Assembly: GCA_023052935.1 (NCBI GenBank)
Contig: CM041297.1
Coordinates: 109,235,563-109,299,562, forward strand
Length of the DNA: 64,000 nt
Origin: Piezodorus guildinii
Taxonomy: Eukaryota; Arthropoda; Insecta; Hemiptera; Pentatomidae
Direction: 5' to 3'
In this document: in pieces, positions 48,601 through 58,712 of the stretch
Position numbering within the stretch: position 1 is the stretch's first letter
Layout of the letters: each line of letters opens with the position of its first letter
Translations under genes and position numbers: made by a program
The notes under the pieces: generated by a model
Seen by the model: the letters and a program-made list of their open reading frames with translations, nothing else
The model's database searches: none
What the model was told of the DNA's origin: nothing

Positions 48601-51600
48601 GAAACTAGCTGCTGCAATAATAAAAAAAATCTTATTGACATTAAGAGTTTGCATTTTTAATTTAATTATCAAATAATTGTAATTTTTATTTTAATGGTTG
48701 CATATTTGATTAGTTTTAATGCTACTATAAAAGAATAAAATTATGTGATTACTAAAGTGAGGATTTGTCAATATTAATTTTGTTTTATTAGATTTTTTTA
48801 TCAATGGTGAAATTGAAGGATGTTGAGCACTAGAGTTTAATCAGTGTTTAACTTTGTTGAAACTGGAAAAGTAAATTATGTTATTCTCCCCTTTAGCATG
48901 CATATTCTCACTATTATTTTTTGTATAATAATAACTGGAAGCTACTGTTGCTGAAGCAGTTATCTTGATCAGAATGGCATCTTAATTTGAAGGCATTTGA
49001 TCAGCACGTTCAATCTGTAGGCTATGGATACTTAATTATTACTCGATGAAGGTCCAGGAGACTGAAACTAGTTGCTACATTATTGAAAAATTCTTATTGA
49101 GACAGTATCACGTCACTATCCTGATGTATGTTCCGGTACATGGAAATGTAATTTACGAATGTAATACATTTTTATTGGAAGTTTTCATTTTAAAATATAG
49201 TAATTGTAATAAAATAAAATATTTTAATCTTCATTAAATTAAACATCTATTGGTAGATATACACTGGATATTGGTACAAAGGTAAAATGGAAGGCAGAGG
49301 AACATATGTATGGAGATGTGTCAAAGGCAATGGCTTTGTTCATCCTATGCAAAATACTTTTATAGGAAATTGGAAGAAGGGATTACGTCATGGTAATAAA
49401 AATAGCTCAATTCTTTATATTTACATAGATCTAAATAAGCCGATTATGTATATCTATATCTAAGAAAGTTTAGCTTTAATTTAGAGTGGTGGGAGAGCAT
49501 TTTATCAGTTTAATAATAATTAGATCTTAAGCAGCTTCCTAATTGGGAATTCGCCAATTTATATTGTTCCCTGCATTATTTATTCCACTGCATCTTATGC
49601 TAAATGTTAATGTTTTATTGCTGGCAGTTTAATACCATCACTGGTGAAAAATCGCACTATCAAATAGTCCAAGTAAAGGAAAGTTTTTCAAAAAATTATA
49701 AAATTGTTTTCTTAAGTTTATTATAAATAAATTTCATTTGTGAATCATAATATTTTATTGTTGCTTGCAGGTAATGGGAGTCTTCTTCTTGCTAATGGTG
49801 CTATGATTCACACAGTTTGGGTTAAAGGTGTCAAAGAAGGGCCTGGGCAGATTATTTGTAAAAATGGTATGGTTATACAATCATCACATCTTTTTAAGGC
49901 TGATAAAGTTTATAAACTGGACTTTCCAATCATGATTCCATTTTGGAACATATGGTACTGTCACTTTTTAAGCAGTTATAGGAGTGGATTATTTTATGTA
50001 CAGCAGCTAGAAGTAAGAATTAATTATATATATATATTTTTTTTAATATATTCATATATCTCATAATTATCTTTCACCTTCGTTTAGTTATATAATGTAT
50101 AATCACAGTGACTAAAACAGTGAAAAATATCTATAATTTATGGTTCATTTATTATTTAGTTGATAGTTCAAAAAATAGACAAATAACAACTTGTTTATTG
50201 CAGATCTGTTATTCTATATCAAATAATCATTTTTATTTTTGTGTTGAAACAACTAATTTAAAAAATCTTTTCGCCTGTAGGGAAAGATTTTTCAAGTTAC
50301 TAGAAGGAATTAGCCTGGGTGGCTGTCAGTGAATGAAACAATTAAGTAGCTTCAACCATTTATTTTCTGCCTACGTATCGACCCCCATTGTGGGCCATCA
50401 TCAGGGCGTATTGTAGGCGAATGGAAACTGAGGCAGATTATTTGTAAAAATGGTGTGGTTATACAATCATCACTTCTTTTTGAGGCTGATAAAATTTATA
50501 AACTGGACTTTCCAATCATGATTACATTTTGGAACACATGGTACTGTCACTTTTTAAGAAGCTATAGGAGTGGATTATTTTATGCAAACTGAGTTTCCAT
50601 TCGCCTACAGTACGCCCTGATGATGACCCACAATGGGGGTTGGAACGTTGGCAGAAAATAAATGGTTGAAACTATTTAATTGTTTCATTCACTGACCGTT
50701 ACCCTGACTAATTCCTTCTAGTAATTCTCAATGGTGAAGTAATTATATCCTCTATTTTTCAAGTTAACTCGATATAAAATTAAATCTTAGTTTTTGTTTG
50801 ACTCGCTATCATGGCTTATTAGGAATATTTTTTTTGTTTTATTCCTTTTACAAAACTAAATGAAGTTGACAGTTTAAAATTGTAGGAAAATTCAACGGAA
50901 AATGAGGAAAAAGTGATTGTGCCCCAAGAGACGCCAGACAAACACAATATCTGTTCAAATAATATTCCCATATTTGCTCCCATTGAATCATTGCCTTTAT
51001 GGGATATAGTTATGAAAACAGTTTGCCAGCCAATCCCAGACCTTGTTGGTGAAATTAGTTATGTCATTAGGCCAGAGGTAACTTTCATTTAATTATCCAC
51101 AATGATTATAAATAACTGATACTGAATATTTTCATCAAGTTTCCATTGATGCCTAGGATTCGATAAGTTTTTTGTCACCAATATTATTGAATTTGTGGAA
51201 TGTATGTTAATCAATGAGGGAAATTAAGAAGTAAATAAATGGGCATTCTTGTTTTTTCATTGACTCATTATTACATTCAAGGCATAGTTAGTAATTTTGG
51301 CTTGCTTGTTTTAAAAAACTTACTTATCGATAAAATTTATTTTGTCAATAGAGAATAACATTCAGGAAATATTGGGTTGACTTACAGTTGGCTGCATTTA
51401 GTTTCACCTGAGAGGGCTTGTCTTGTAATTTCACCTATGTTTCTATTCCATTATGGTTTAATAATAAAGTTTCGTACTTAATGAATGCACTATTATAGTC
51501 TTGATGAACGATTATTGTATTTATTACTCCTTAATAATTTTCTGTTCGTGATTGCTAAACAGGACGTAGAATTGTTGAGCACAGAAGAAATGTGGTTGAG

Positions 51601-54600
51601 AAAAGTAATCACAAATAGAATAGCTGACATAAACTGCTTATACCAACACTATTCTACCATAGCTTGTGAGAAGAAGCCAAAGTTCAAGGCTTGTATGTTT
51701 AGGATCATGCTATGGCAAATGTGCAGGGATTGTGGTATTGATCAGACTAGTTTTAGTCTATGCGAACTTGACCGTGAAACAGGTAAAACCAATTAAATTT
51801 GTTTTACAATCTATAATTTAAAAACAAGTACAAAACACCTTACAGCTTGTAGTTATATGATATAGAATATACAATTTTGGTAGGGAAATTAATAAACTCA
51901 GGGTACATTATATAATCAAGATTGGAATTTATTATAGAATAAGTTTACAGCTTGATATAACTTTTATGAACACCCTAATTATTACATTTTTGTTAAGGGT
52001 TGATCTTAAATTGACATTTGAAGCAAAACAATTAGTTTTTATTTGTTTATTTACTTATATTTATACTTGTTTATTTACTTATATTATACTTATTTACTTT
52101 TATTTGTTTAGTTAATTACTTTTTATTTATTTAAAATACTGCATAAGATAAATTTTTATTATTACGATCAGATAAAGTTTTATTTTGTTTTAACTCTCTT
52201 TTTTAATAATTTCTAATTAATTTTCTTTCTTTACATCGGTTCTATTATTATTTTTTAAGATTTTCCTTTTGTTTTTACAATCCCTTTATCTTCATCTAAA
52301 CTTTTTAAAGTGCTTTACTTGTAATAAGACTATTAAATATTAGATAAAATTCATAGTTGGAGATTTATTTTTCCTTGAACTTCTATGTTATATTATATAC
52401 CTTTATTGAGAATTTCACTTTATATTTTTTTATTAACATATATTTAGGAAAATAAAATAAATCCTAAGTATTGTTTAAGAGAAAAAAGGTGAGCATTGGA
52501 CAGAAAATAAAATTTTGTGAACTGTGATGGGGTGTCTAAAAAAAAAAAAAAAATTGTTGAGAGATATCATTTATGTTATATTAGAATATTTTAGCATTTA
52601 TTTGTTTAATAGATTGCAATTAAATGTCACTGAAATTACTGTTTGCAGGTTGTGACAGTTATCCATTTGCAATTGTGCTTGTCTTTCAAATGATTCACTA
52701 TCTTCTAGTTTTGGCGCATGAATTATGTGTTAAAAATAGATTGACTAATGAATTGATACCAGGAAAATGGGGAGGTGCATTTGATTACTTTCTCACAAAT
52801 TATGCTTTACCTGGAATGCAAAAAACAAGTAATGGAAAATTAATTGTGTAGTTAATACCTACCTCAGTTTTTTTAGCAGCCCTTGCCAAACTTCAGAAAT
52901 TAAGCCAATATATCTATTAATCTTTATTTTTACTATACTCACTTTTATTATTTTTTTGACAAAGTAAGTTCTATTTATTTTTTCGTGATTGCTCAATTAC
53001 TATATAATTTTTTTTTTAAATAGATAGAAAACTGATAATATTTTGCTCTATTTTTATTTTCACTTATTTATATATGAAATACATAGTAACAGAAAGTATT
53101 GCCATCAGGAACATTTTTATTATATATTTTCTTATTGATTTTATGTTTTACATTGTACATCTTTTGTCTGTTTGATTTAATTCTATATAGTATTTAAAAA
53201 ACTAGTGCATGAGTTCATGTTTGTTTATTGTCCATGATATATTCTTCATATAGTCAATTATGCATTATCTCTATTTTATGTTTATTCATTCTTTTTTACA
53301 GGCCTAATTCCGGAACTGTGTAACACAATTCCTCTTAGAAATATTCTTTCTCTTTATGATAATATTGGAATTCCTGTGACTGTTGGGAAAGTATTACATT
53401 ATTTTTTATCCAATAGGTTTCTGGATCCACGAAAACCTAAGGTTCAGTCCAAAAATGAAGTTTATGGTAAAAACTTCATTTTATTATGTATTTATTTTTA
53501 TGGTTTATAAGGATTATAGTTAAGAATGTTAATTTTAAGAATATATTTATGGATAATATGTTAAGAATGCTCTTAACTTTTATTTTTATCCTCACTTTTT
53601 TTTTTTTTAGATTAGATTAAGATTTTTATTTTTCAACATTTACAAGTGGCGACATGCCTCAAACTTCATACATGTTTCGTGATATTTACAGGGGTTAATG
53701 TTTATTGTAGCCCAAGTTATGTTTAGAACAGTAGGAAAGATCTAAAACAAAAACCTACACAATAAATAAATATTAAAGTAAAAAAAAAACAATTAAAGTA
53801 AAAACAAAACAAATTATGTACAAAACAAAACTAAGTAAAAATGAAACAGTACAAAATAACAATATTTTGGTTATATGCTAATATATCAAACTAATAATTT
53901 TTTTTTTTTTTTTTACATTTCAAAAATTAATTCAGTAGTATGTCTTTTGTATGTTTATGTACATAACGTTTTAGTGTGTTTTTGTCGTAATCACCTATTT
54001 TTTGAACGATTGGGTTGTCACTAGTAAGAGTAAGAGAAACAAATTTTTGTGCCAGCGAGTACGTATAGCATTTAATCGACGGAGTTGTAAATCTGTTAAC
54101 ATGGTTGTGATTCGCGTGTAACGAGGATAATTATTTACTATTATTATGCATGTGTTCTGCACCACCTCCATTTTTCGATAATTGGAATGACAAGTGTAAC
54201 TCCAGACTGGGGCAGCATAGTACATCTCTAAATGTATTTAAAAATTCTTAAATTGATTTTAACAACAGAAGTGAGTCATGAGTTGCATGCTATGTCTGGA
54301 GTTGCATGCACCAGATTCTTTTTTCATATTACACCAACAATGATGTGTTGAAATGTTAATATAATTATAAAACAAATATATATTTGTTTATATTTAAATA
54401 TTAATTTAATTCTATTCAATGCCCCCTTCATAAATTTTAGTTTTACAGGACAAAATAAAGTTTATCCAGATGGTAGAATTATATTTGAAGAAGTAGGTGG
54501 AACACTTTTGGGAACTGTTTTTGATTTTCAAGATTCTGATGGAAAATATTTATGTTTCGATGAAATTAAATTATTGGGAAAAAAAGAACTTGCATGGACT

Positions 54601-56903
54601 TTATTCACTGTCTGTCCAAAAGCAAAGAATGGAAATATTCCAAAGTCTACATATGAGGTATAATTTATTTTAAGTTAATGATGTAATATTTTAAATTTAA
54701 GAATAATTAATATTTTAAACAGTTTTAAAATTAGTAAATTGTTAAGTGAGAATGGCTGAAGGAATAGGGAAAAATCTTGATTCACTTACCTCCGTTTTTA
54801 AAATCAATTTGAGAATTTTTAAATACAGTTCAAGGTGAAAATAAATTGTTAAAGAATTAATAACATTTAGTTTCAATTATATTATTATCTATAACAATCA
54901 GTTGGTTTCATTGCTTTCCACTAACTTTTACAACTGTGGGTATAAGATAATATTTTTTCTAAAATCATCAGCTTTCTTAAGGTATATTATAGATCTATAT
55001 CACTATTTTAAGTTCAAAAACACAAAAATTGCATGAACAAATATTTTTGCCCTTTTCTCCTTTTGTTGGATTTCGAATTAATTTAACTTCTATATTTATT
55101 TGTTTTTGATCAATGCTAACAAATGATATGGTTATTTTCTAAGAATCTACAAAATCAAAGGTACTTTAGAGGAAGACAATCCAAAAATTCGGCATTTAAG
55201 CCCTGTCAGACTATTTCAATCAGAATAAAACCTACATGATATTGAAGCCCATAAAATTTTACATCAATATAGGAAATTAAATCAAAATCATTAGAGCCAT
55301 TTTTGAGAAAATCATAAAAAAATACAAAATGCATAGTATGAGGTAGCACACCCGGTCTGCCGATTTTGGTGTAAAAGTTGCTATAACATCTTGAGCGTAT
55401 AATTGTCTTAAATATGAAATTTCATTTTTGTATGACTTTTCATGCTAGAGTTAACACACACACAGACCTTTTAGCAGGACTTGGTTATTTGGACCCAGGG
55501 AATCCTAAAACGTGTATTTCCATTGAAAACTGGAATTCGAAAAACTTTTATGATCGCAATACGTTTGCTTACTATATATTTCAAAAATAGGTAAGTGAAA
55601 GTAAAAATCTGGTGCACACATCACATGGCTTTCACTTACCTCTGTTAAAATTAATTTAAATAACTTTTAAAAACACCTAGAGATAAAAATAAATTGTAAA
55701 AGAATTAATAACATTGAGTTTCAACAGAAACATATGTTTTATTAAATAATCTATTATATTATTATCTATGATAATCAGTTAGTTTTATCGGATTTTCATC
55801 GCTATCCACATTAAGTTTTACAATTTTGTGTATAAGATAATAATTTTTTTTAAAATCTTTTGCTTCCTAACGCTATATTAGACGTCTATATTACTGTTTC
55901 TATGATCAAATACACTAAAATGCAATAAAAAATATTTTGGGTATTTTCTCTTATTTGGATATTGTATTCATTCAAATTATATATTTATCCATTTTTTATC
56001 AGTACTAAATTGATGATATAGTAATTTTTATGGATTCTACAAAATTAAAGGTACCTTAAAGGAAGAAAATTTAAAATATCGGCATTTAAGCCCTGTCAGA
56101 CTATTTCAATCAGAATGAAACCTATATGATATTAAAGCCCATTACATTTTACATCTATATAGGGATTTTGATCAAAATCGTTAGAACCATTTTTGAGAAA
56201 ATTGTAAAAAGGTGCTAAATGCATGGTATAAAGTGGCTCTTCTGGTTAGCTGATTTTGATGAAAAAGTTGCTGTAACATCTTGGACGTATAGTTATCTTA
56301 AATATGAAATGTCAGTATTGTACTTTTACAAAATTAAAGCTACTTTAGATGAAGAAAATTTAAAATATCGGCATTTAAGCCCTGTTAGACTATTTTAATC
56401 AGAATGTAACCTATATGATATTAAAGCCCCCCTCTCCCACACACAGACCTTTTTGTGGGACTTGGTCATTTGGACTCAGGGGACCCTAAAATGTGCATTT
56501 CCGTTGAAAAATGGATTCAAAACTTTTCACGATCCCAATACTTTCCCTTACTATGTATTTTATATATAGGTAAGTGAAAGTAAAAAGGAGTTGTATATTA
56601 AGCCTGTAGGTATATTTAAATTCATATATATTTTGAAATTTTTGATAATAAATTAGTCTCTTGATAACATTTCCAATGAGAACCTAACATATAAAATTTT
56701 AATGATTTTATAAAAATTATGGCCCTAGCTTATAAAGTAGGTTTAATTTTTTGTATAGGAATTCATTTTCTCACAATAGTCTTCCAAAATATAACTAATA
56801 TTAGTACCTCAATATCGTCACCTCTCAGGGCTTATTTCCAACTCTGATTTCCAAACTAAATTACTATCTAGTTATGTTTTTTCTTAAAATATCCTTTGCA
56901 TCT

Positions 56904-56943
<40 letters not shown>

Positions 56944-58655
56944 TTAATTTCCACTTTCTTTTATTTATTGTTTTTTCAGTTTTTATCACTGCCATACTTA
57001 TTACTATTTTTCATTATTATGAACTGAGCCTTACTCTCTGATGAATTTTCTTTATCATTGTTAATTTATTTCAAATATTATAACAAACATTATGTCATCT
57101 AACAATCATTTATCTCATTATTCCAGGTATCTTTTTTAGAATTCTGTGAATTCATTAAAATATGTCTACAGAAATATAAGGCTATTATTGACCCTGATAC
57201 AGAAGTAAGAGTCTTAACCAAGCTAGCGAAATGTGATCACTGTAATAGGTATGTGGAAATCAGAAGGCATTACAAATTAGAACATAAAACTAAAAAGAAA
57301 AATGAAGATGAAGAAGAAAGAGAAACAACTTCTCAAAGTTCCGACACTAATGAAGAATTTAATAAATCAACTTTGATTAATGAGATTATAGGAAATCCTA
57401 AAACCCCTTCTGATAAAGGTATACTTATTTAATATCAGATTAATGTTTAAATATTAACAATTTGGAGTGAACACTTCTATTTTGTTAGGTTCTGTTGAGG
57501 GTCGTTCGCAAGAAAATTTAAACGATCATGGAAATCACCGTTTGAAAAAGCGAAATGATGACGGCTGTCCTTGTAAAGACAGTGAATTTGTTGCTATTCA
57601 TGAGAGTTCTGCCACAAAAATATGCCGCTGTGAAATGACGTGTGATTGCTCCTGTAACAACTTAAAGAACCCTGAAGAGAGTGAAAGTTTTGAAATTATA
57701 GAAAAGCATGACAGTACAAGTTCTGAAAACAGCTTTGCTACTAGTAGACAGTATAAAGATGCTAAAGCTTTTCACAGTTACAGCTTGTGATTCAGATTGT
57801 CAGTGTTTCTGCCATGAAATCCTGAATACCATGAGGATGAAGAACGATTCAATGACAATCGATGAATCTGAAAGTTCAGATGATGACAATTTGGATGAAG
57901 ACTTATTTGGAGATACTGTGAGTGCTGTTAAAGTATCTGATGCAATCAATTATCTTTGTGGAAAAACCAGCGAGGATGATGAAGCAGTCGATGAGGATGA
58001 TTTTAAATTGGACAATGATGGCTTGAGTGATGATAAAACCAACACTGATAGGTATACAGATGTTTCTGACTTCGAATCAGAAGAAATGGGAGAAGAATTT
58101 GGTGAAGAGGAGTTGTTTGAGGAGGATAATATATTAGCTGGAGAAGATTTTATAGAGGCTACAAAACAATTCATAACAGATCTTGAAAAATTTAGAACCT
58201 GTAACAAAAGTAGAAAAAAGATCTATGAGAAATTATTACAGTACAATTGTCCTATATTCAAAATAAAGTATAGTGAATTTTTTAAAAATGTAAATACTAA
58301 AGGGATGACTCGCAAAGAACTAAAAGAAGGATTAGAATTGGAAAGTCAAGATGATCTGTTAGAAGAACAAGATGTCGAAGATATTGAAAAAGAAATTATT
58401 AATGAGTCCATAAAAGTTGTTAAGTTAGTTGCTAAACAAAGGCTCTATGAAAAACTACTAATGGGACAGTTCAAGAAAACTATATTACAAACAGAAACTG
58501 GAGAATATTGGGGACATTTTGTCGATAACCCTGAGTGCGACTGTTTATGTGAAAATTGTTTATCTGGAGAGTGTTTAAAGAAAAATAAGGCAACATTTGT
58601 TGTAAAAGACAGGGAATATGAAACATCTTCCGATTCTTCTGTTTCAATACTGTAG
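37212..58655 (+). CDS. RSPH10B: RSPH10B orthologue: MORN-repeat radial spoke head protein (16-exon model)
   Basis: Exons: 37,212-37,299; 39,578-39,692; 41,700-41,933; 43,407-43,876; 45,041-45,213; 45,603-45,785; 48,141-48,305; 49,257-49,392; 49,771-50,012; 50,886-51,077; 51,563-51,782; 52,649-52,828; 53,302-53,466; 54,449-54,657; 57,127-57,418; 57,489-58,655. All junctions are GT-AG and phase-consistent. The protein (about 1,400 residues) has a basic N-terminus, a Lys/Ser octapeptide repeat and MORN repeats (exons 5-9). An RSPH10B-like helical region in exons 10-15 includes YTGYWYKG, RIADINCLYQHYS and VSFLEFCEF, matching positions in vertebrate RSPH10B. An acidic, Cys-rich tail follows. The family acts in axonemal radial spokes of motile cilia and sperm flagella. 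The first two exons rest only on splice phase, and the last exon has a frame change near 57,680-57,790. Confidence 0.9.
37416..37745 (+). mobile_element. tRNA-derived SINE, family B, in intron 1
   Basis: The tRNA-like head has box A TGGTCTAATGGATAGAGC and box B GGGTTCGAATCTC; it resembles a tRNA-Arg, but the anticodon stem does not pair. A GC-rich body follows (GAGGGGGAGGGAGGACAACC) and the end has ACTGAGCCCAGGACTCTTCA. It is a SINE, not a tRNA gene. Confidence 0.8.
38170..39574 (+). mobile_element. RTE-like LINE remnant in RSPH10B intron 1
   Basis: RT coding reads HKYIWEALNESGVEKLYIEV, then EQGVKQGCHLSLILFN (normally QGDPLSP) and LRF. After an insertion it continues with YLGQII, then LKWSWAGHLARMKDERWT and CTEGIPRED, the C-terminal pattern of RTE-type elements. 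It ends in (ATT)n repeats that run straight into the acceptor of exon 2. Stops and frameshifts are frequent. Confidence 0.75.
38480..38745 (-). repeat. PLE-end-like insertion inside the RTE LINE
   Basis: LINE coding is interrupted here. The minus strand contains TTGAAAATGGCCCTAGAGGC then TGAAACGTCGCGATACTGGA, resembling the 3' block of the PLE at 16,018. The A/T-rich body has no coding sequence. Confidence 0.55.
39578..39692 (+). CDS. RSPH10B: RSPH10B putative exon 2
   Basis: The acceptor TTATTACAG directly follows the LINE tail. The segment reads YIVAYDKIAAYERREKTDYE, then AFINKITSVMLEEFVD, with amphipathic helix character. The donor TA|GTAAGT is near-consensus, and its two leftover bases complete a codon with exon 3. 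Phase fits on both sides. Confidence 0.6.
39693..41699. other. RSPH10B intron 2; no gene recognised
   Basis: It holds a poly(T) run at about 40,919-40,945, a poly(G) run near 40,788 and AT-rich sequence. A minus-strand frame at 40,618-40,812 has no domain. Confidence 0.5.
41700..41933 (+). CDS. RSPH10B: RSPH10B exon 3
   Basis: The acceptor TTTTTTAAG precedes LKKEKCAEKIIMNKERC, then a Ser-rich stretch (VSLVSPAPSVSVIDDEKS) ends NF with two leftover bases before GTAAGT. These complete a codon with exon 4. An internal ATG at 41,734 could serve as an alternative start if exons 1-2 are not used. Confidence 0.75.
42087..42152. repeat. (AT)n microsatellite in RSPH10B intron 3
   Basis: Alternating AT tract with one interruption near 42,127. 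Confidence 0.9.
42590..42650. repeat. (TA)n microsatellite in RSPH10B intron 3
   Basis: About 28 alternating TA units. Confidence 0.95.
43407..43876 (+). CDS. RSPH10B: RSPH10B exon 4 with lysine-rich octapeptide tandem repeat
   Basis: About 13 units of eight residues, such as EPKGKSVT and ESKRKSVS (24-nt period), lie at about 43,495-43,810. They fill most of the exon between the acceptor TGTGTTCAG and the donor AAAA|GTAAAT. The region is strongly basic and probably disordered. Phase joins N-F-L to the preceding exon and T-K-V-G-P to the next. Nothing comparable is known to me in vertebrate RSPH10B, so length may vary between individuals. Confidence 0.8.
44275..44600 (-). mobile_element. SINE family A, well-preserved copy in RSPH10B intron 4
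   Basis: On the minus strand, head GGATCACCCGCTGCAGGGTG then GCTAGCATAACAGCC (box A-like), box B CACGGGTTCAAACCC, the conserved body, and an A/T-rich tail CATTAAATAAATAAACAAAT. Confidence 0.85.
45041..50012 (+). CDS. RSPH10B: RSPH10B exons 5-9: MORN-repeat block
   Basis: Five exons (45,041-45,213; 45,603-45,785; 48,141-48,305; 49,257-49,392; 49,771-50,012) encode successive MORN units: YQGRLSCYLMEGEATYIWKD, GTFKDGIAEGLGLIKWPDGS, YDGYWKNGLHDGFGLRQYPS, YLGEWKKGQEHGWGTMMW, YTGYWYKGKMEGRGTYVW and FIGNWKKGLRHGNGSLLLAN. The order and the longer loop between YVW and FIGNW match vertebrate RSPH10B. MORN repeats form an extended beta scaffold in the spoke head. Part of exon 9 is duplicated in the next intron. 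Confidence 0.92.
45944..47532 (-). mobile_element. Tc1-like transposon with IR/DR ends in RSPH10B intron 6
   Basis: The element is flanked by TA (45,942-45,943 and 47,533-47,534). The terminal inverted repeats are about 200 bp. Each holds an outer and an inner copy of GGAAAAAAGTATTTGCA (near 45,951 and 46,126; mirrored near 47,336 and 47,509), the IR/DR arrangement known from several Tc1 elements. Between them lies a broken transposase on the minus strand. Confidence 0.9.
46250..47175 (-). pseudogene. Tc1-family transposase, inactivated
   Basis: ATG at 47,175 opens MPKTSELC and then a frameshift leads to the long frame 46,520-47,155: a paired-like helix-turn-helix region (YRQIADFLWLRFSTVRYVIK), GRPKKL, and catalytic-domain motifs. 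These include FPDKSKFNLFGSDGR (first Asp) and HGGGHDMVWGCVS. After a stop, a second-Asp motif FQQDKDTKHTA is readable near 46,430. The third motif is degenerate, SPNINIIYNLW, without the usual acidic residue. Stops and frameshifts make it non-functional. Confidence 0.9.
47533..48140. repeat. Rest of intron 6, with PLE-end-like block
   Basis: At about 47,878-47,935 the minus strand reads CCTTAATAATAGCCTAACAT then TTAGGCTGAAACTTTAGC, similar in layout to the hammerhead-like PLE block. The surrounding sequence is AT-rich. Confidence 0.5.
48540..49105 (+). repeat. Pair of direct ~85-bp repeats in RSPH10B intron 7
   Basis: About 48,548-48,640 and 49,010-49,100 share GTCTGTAGGCTATG-like starts, then GGTCCAGGAGACTGAAACTA (GATCC... 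in the first copy) and a TTCTTATTGA-like end. CGATGAAGGTCC followed by GACTGAAACTAG resembles a degenerate hammerhead-type PLE end. Confidence 0.6.
50298..50723. mobile_element. Inverted-repeat cassette carrying a duplicated piece of RSPH10B exon 9
   Basis: Arms 50,298-50,429 and 50,592-50,723 (132 bp each) are inverted copies with scattered mismatches. Both contain a PLE-like block (GCCCTGATGATG then CCCACAATGGGGGT and AACGT or TACGT). Between them, 50,432-50,584 matches exon 9 positions 49,846-49,998 over 153 bp with eight substitutions and no indels. The copied frame stays open but lacks splice sites of its own, so it is probably not an exon. Confidence 0.88.
50886..57418 (+). CDS. RSPH10B: RSPH10B exons 10-15: helical C-terminal region
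   Basis: Exons 50,886-51,077, 51,563-51,782, 52,649-52,828, 53,302-53,466, 54,449-54,657 and 57,127-57,418 continue in phase. Recognisable stretches are WLRKVITNRIADINCLYQHY, FRIMLWQMCRDCGI, FQMIHYLLVLAHELC, VGKVLHYFLSNRF and VSFLEFCEFIKICLQKY. They line up in order with the region after the MORN repeats in vertebrate RSPH10B. For exon 14 the acceptor TTTTACAG (exon start 54,449) keeps the frame, whereas the TTTTAG 8 bp upstream would not. A CDHCNRYVEIRRHYKLEH piece in exon 15 could bind metal. Confidence 0.88.
53598..54235 (-). mobile_element. Jockey-type LINE 3' fragment in RSPH10B intron 13
   Basis: On the minus strand MYYAAPVWSYTCHSNYRKME, then VVQNTCIIIVNNYPRYTR and LTDLQLRRLNAI, typical of the end of Jockey RTs. 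The coding end lies near 53,931. A 3' UTR follows with an internal A-run and an end reading AAATGTTGAAAAATAAAAAT before a poly(A) tail (T-run at 53,598-53,611). It is 5'-truncated. Confidence 0.8.
54779..56582. mobile_element. Two tandem copies of a non-autonomous element (CTTTCACTTACC family)
   Basis: Copies at about 54,779-55,602 and 55,629-56,582 each begin (CT)TTCACTTACCTC and end in the inverse GGTAAGTGAAAG. Both share CGGCATTTAAGCCCTGTCAG, CCTATATGATATTAAAGCCC-like and ACAGACCTTTT..GGGACTTGG segments. The second copy contains an internal partial repeat near 56,335-56,430. No coding capacity. Fragments occur throughout the window. Confidence 0.75.
56906..56940. repeat. Poly(T) run, ~35 bp, in RSPH10B intron 14
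   Basis: Uninterrupted T homopolymer. Confidence 0.95.
57489..58655 (+). CDS. RSPH10B: RSPH10B last exon(s): Cys-rich, acidic tail with frame change
   Basis: A 70-nt intron (57,419-57,488) precedes this part. The first frame reads CPCKDSEF and CRCEMTCDCSCNN and stops at 57,790. The second frame reads ACDSDCQCFCHEIL, an acidic stretch (ESESSDDDNLDEDLFGD), then CDCLCENCLSGECLKK and stops at 58,655. The shared Cys style says both belong to one protein. A 97-nt intron (donor after 57,680, acceptor TTTTCACAG ending 57,777) would join the frames in phase. A one-base sequence error or frameshift is the alternative. Confidence 0.75.
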
Positions 58656-58706
58656 ATGCAATTGATTTTGTACCCAACAGCCTAAATATTTAAAGGTTCA
58701 TATTTA

Positions 58707-58712
58707 AATAAA
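58707..58712 (+). terminator. Polyadenylation signal AATAAA after RSPH10B stop
   Basis: AATAAA lies about 52 bp past the stop codon, consistent with a short 3' UTR. Confidence 0.6.

Noticed and set aside
50108..50332. 74-residue plus-strand frame in RSPH10B intron 9
   Set aside because: AT-rich chance frame running into the left inverted-repeat arm; no splice support.
54441..54480. RSPH10B ending in VELYLKK with an early stop in exon 14
   Set aside because: It uses the TTTTAG acceptor 8 bp upstream. The TTTTACAG acceptor keeps the frame and restores family similarity.
57950..58207. Serine-rich minus-strand frame
   Set aside because: It is the complement of the acidic tail of RSPH10B.
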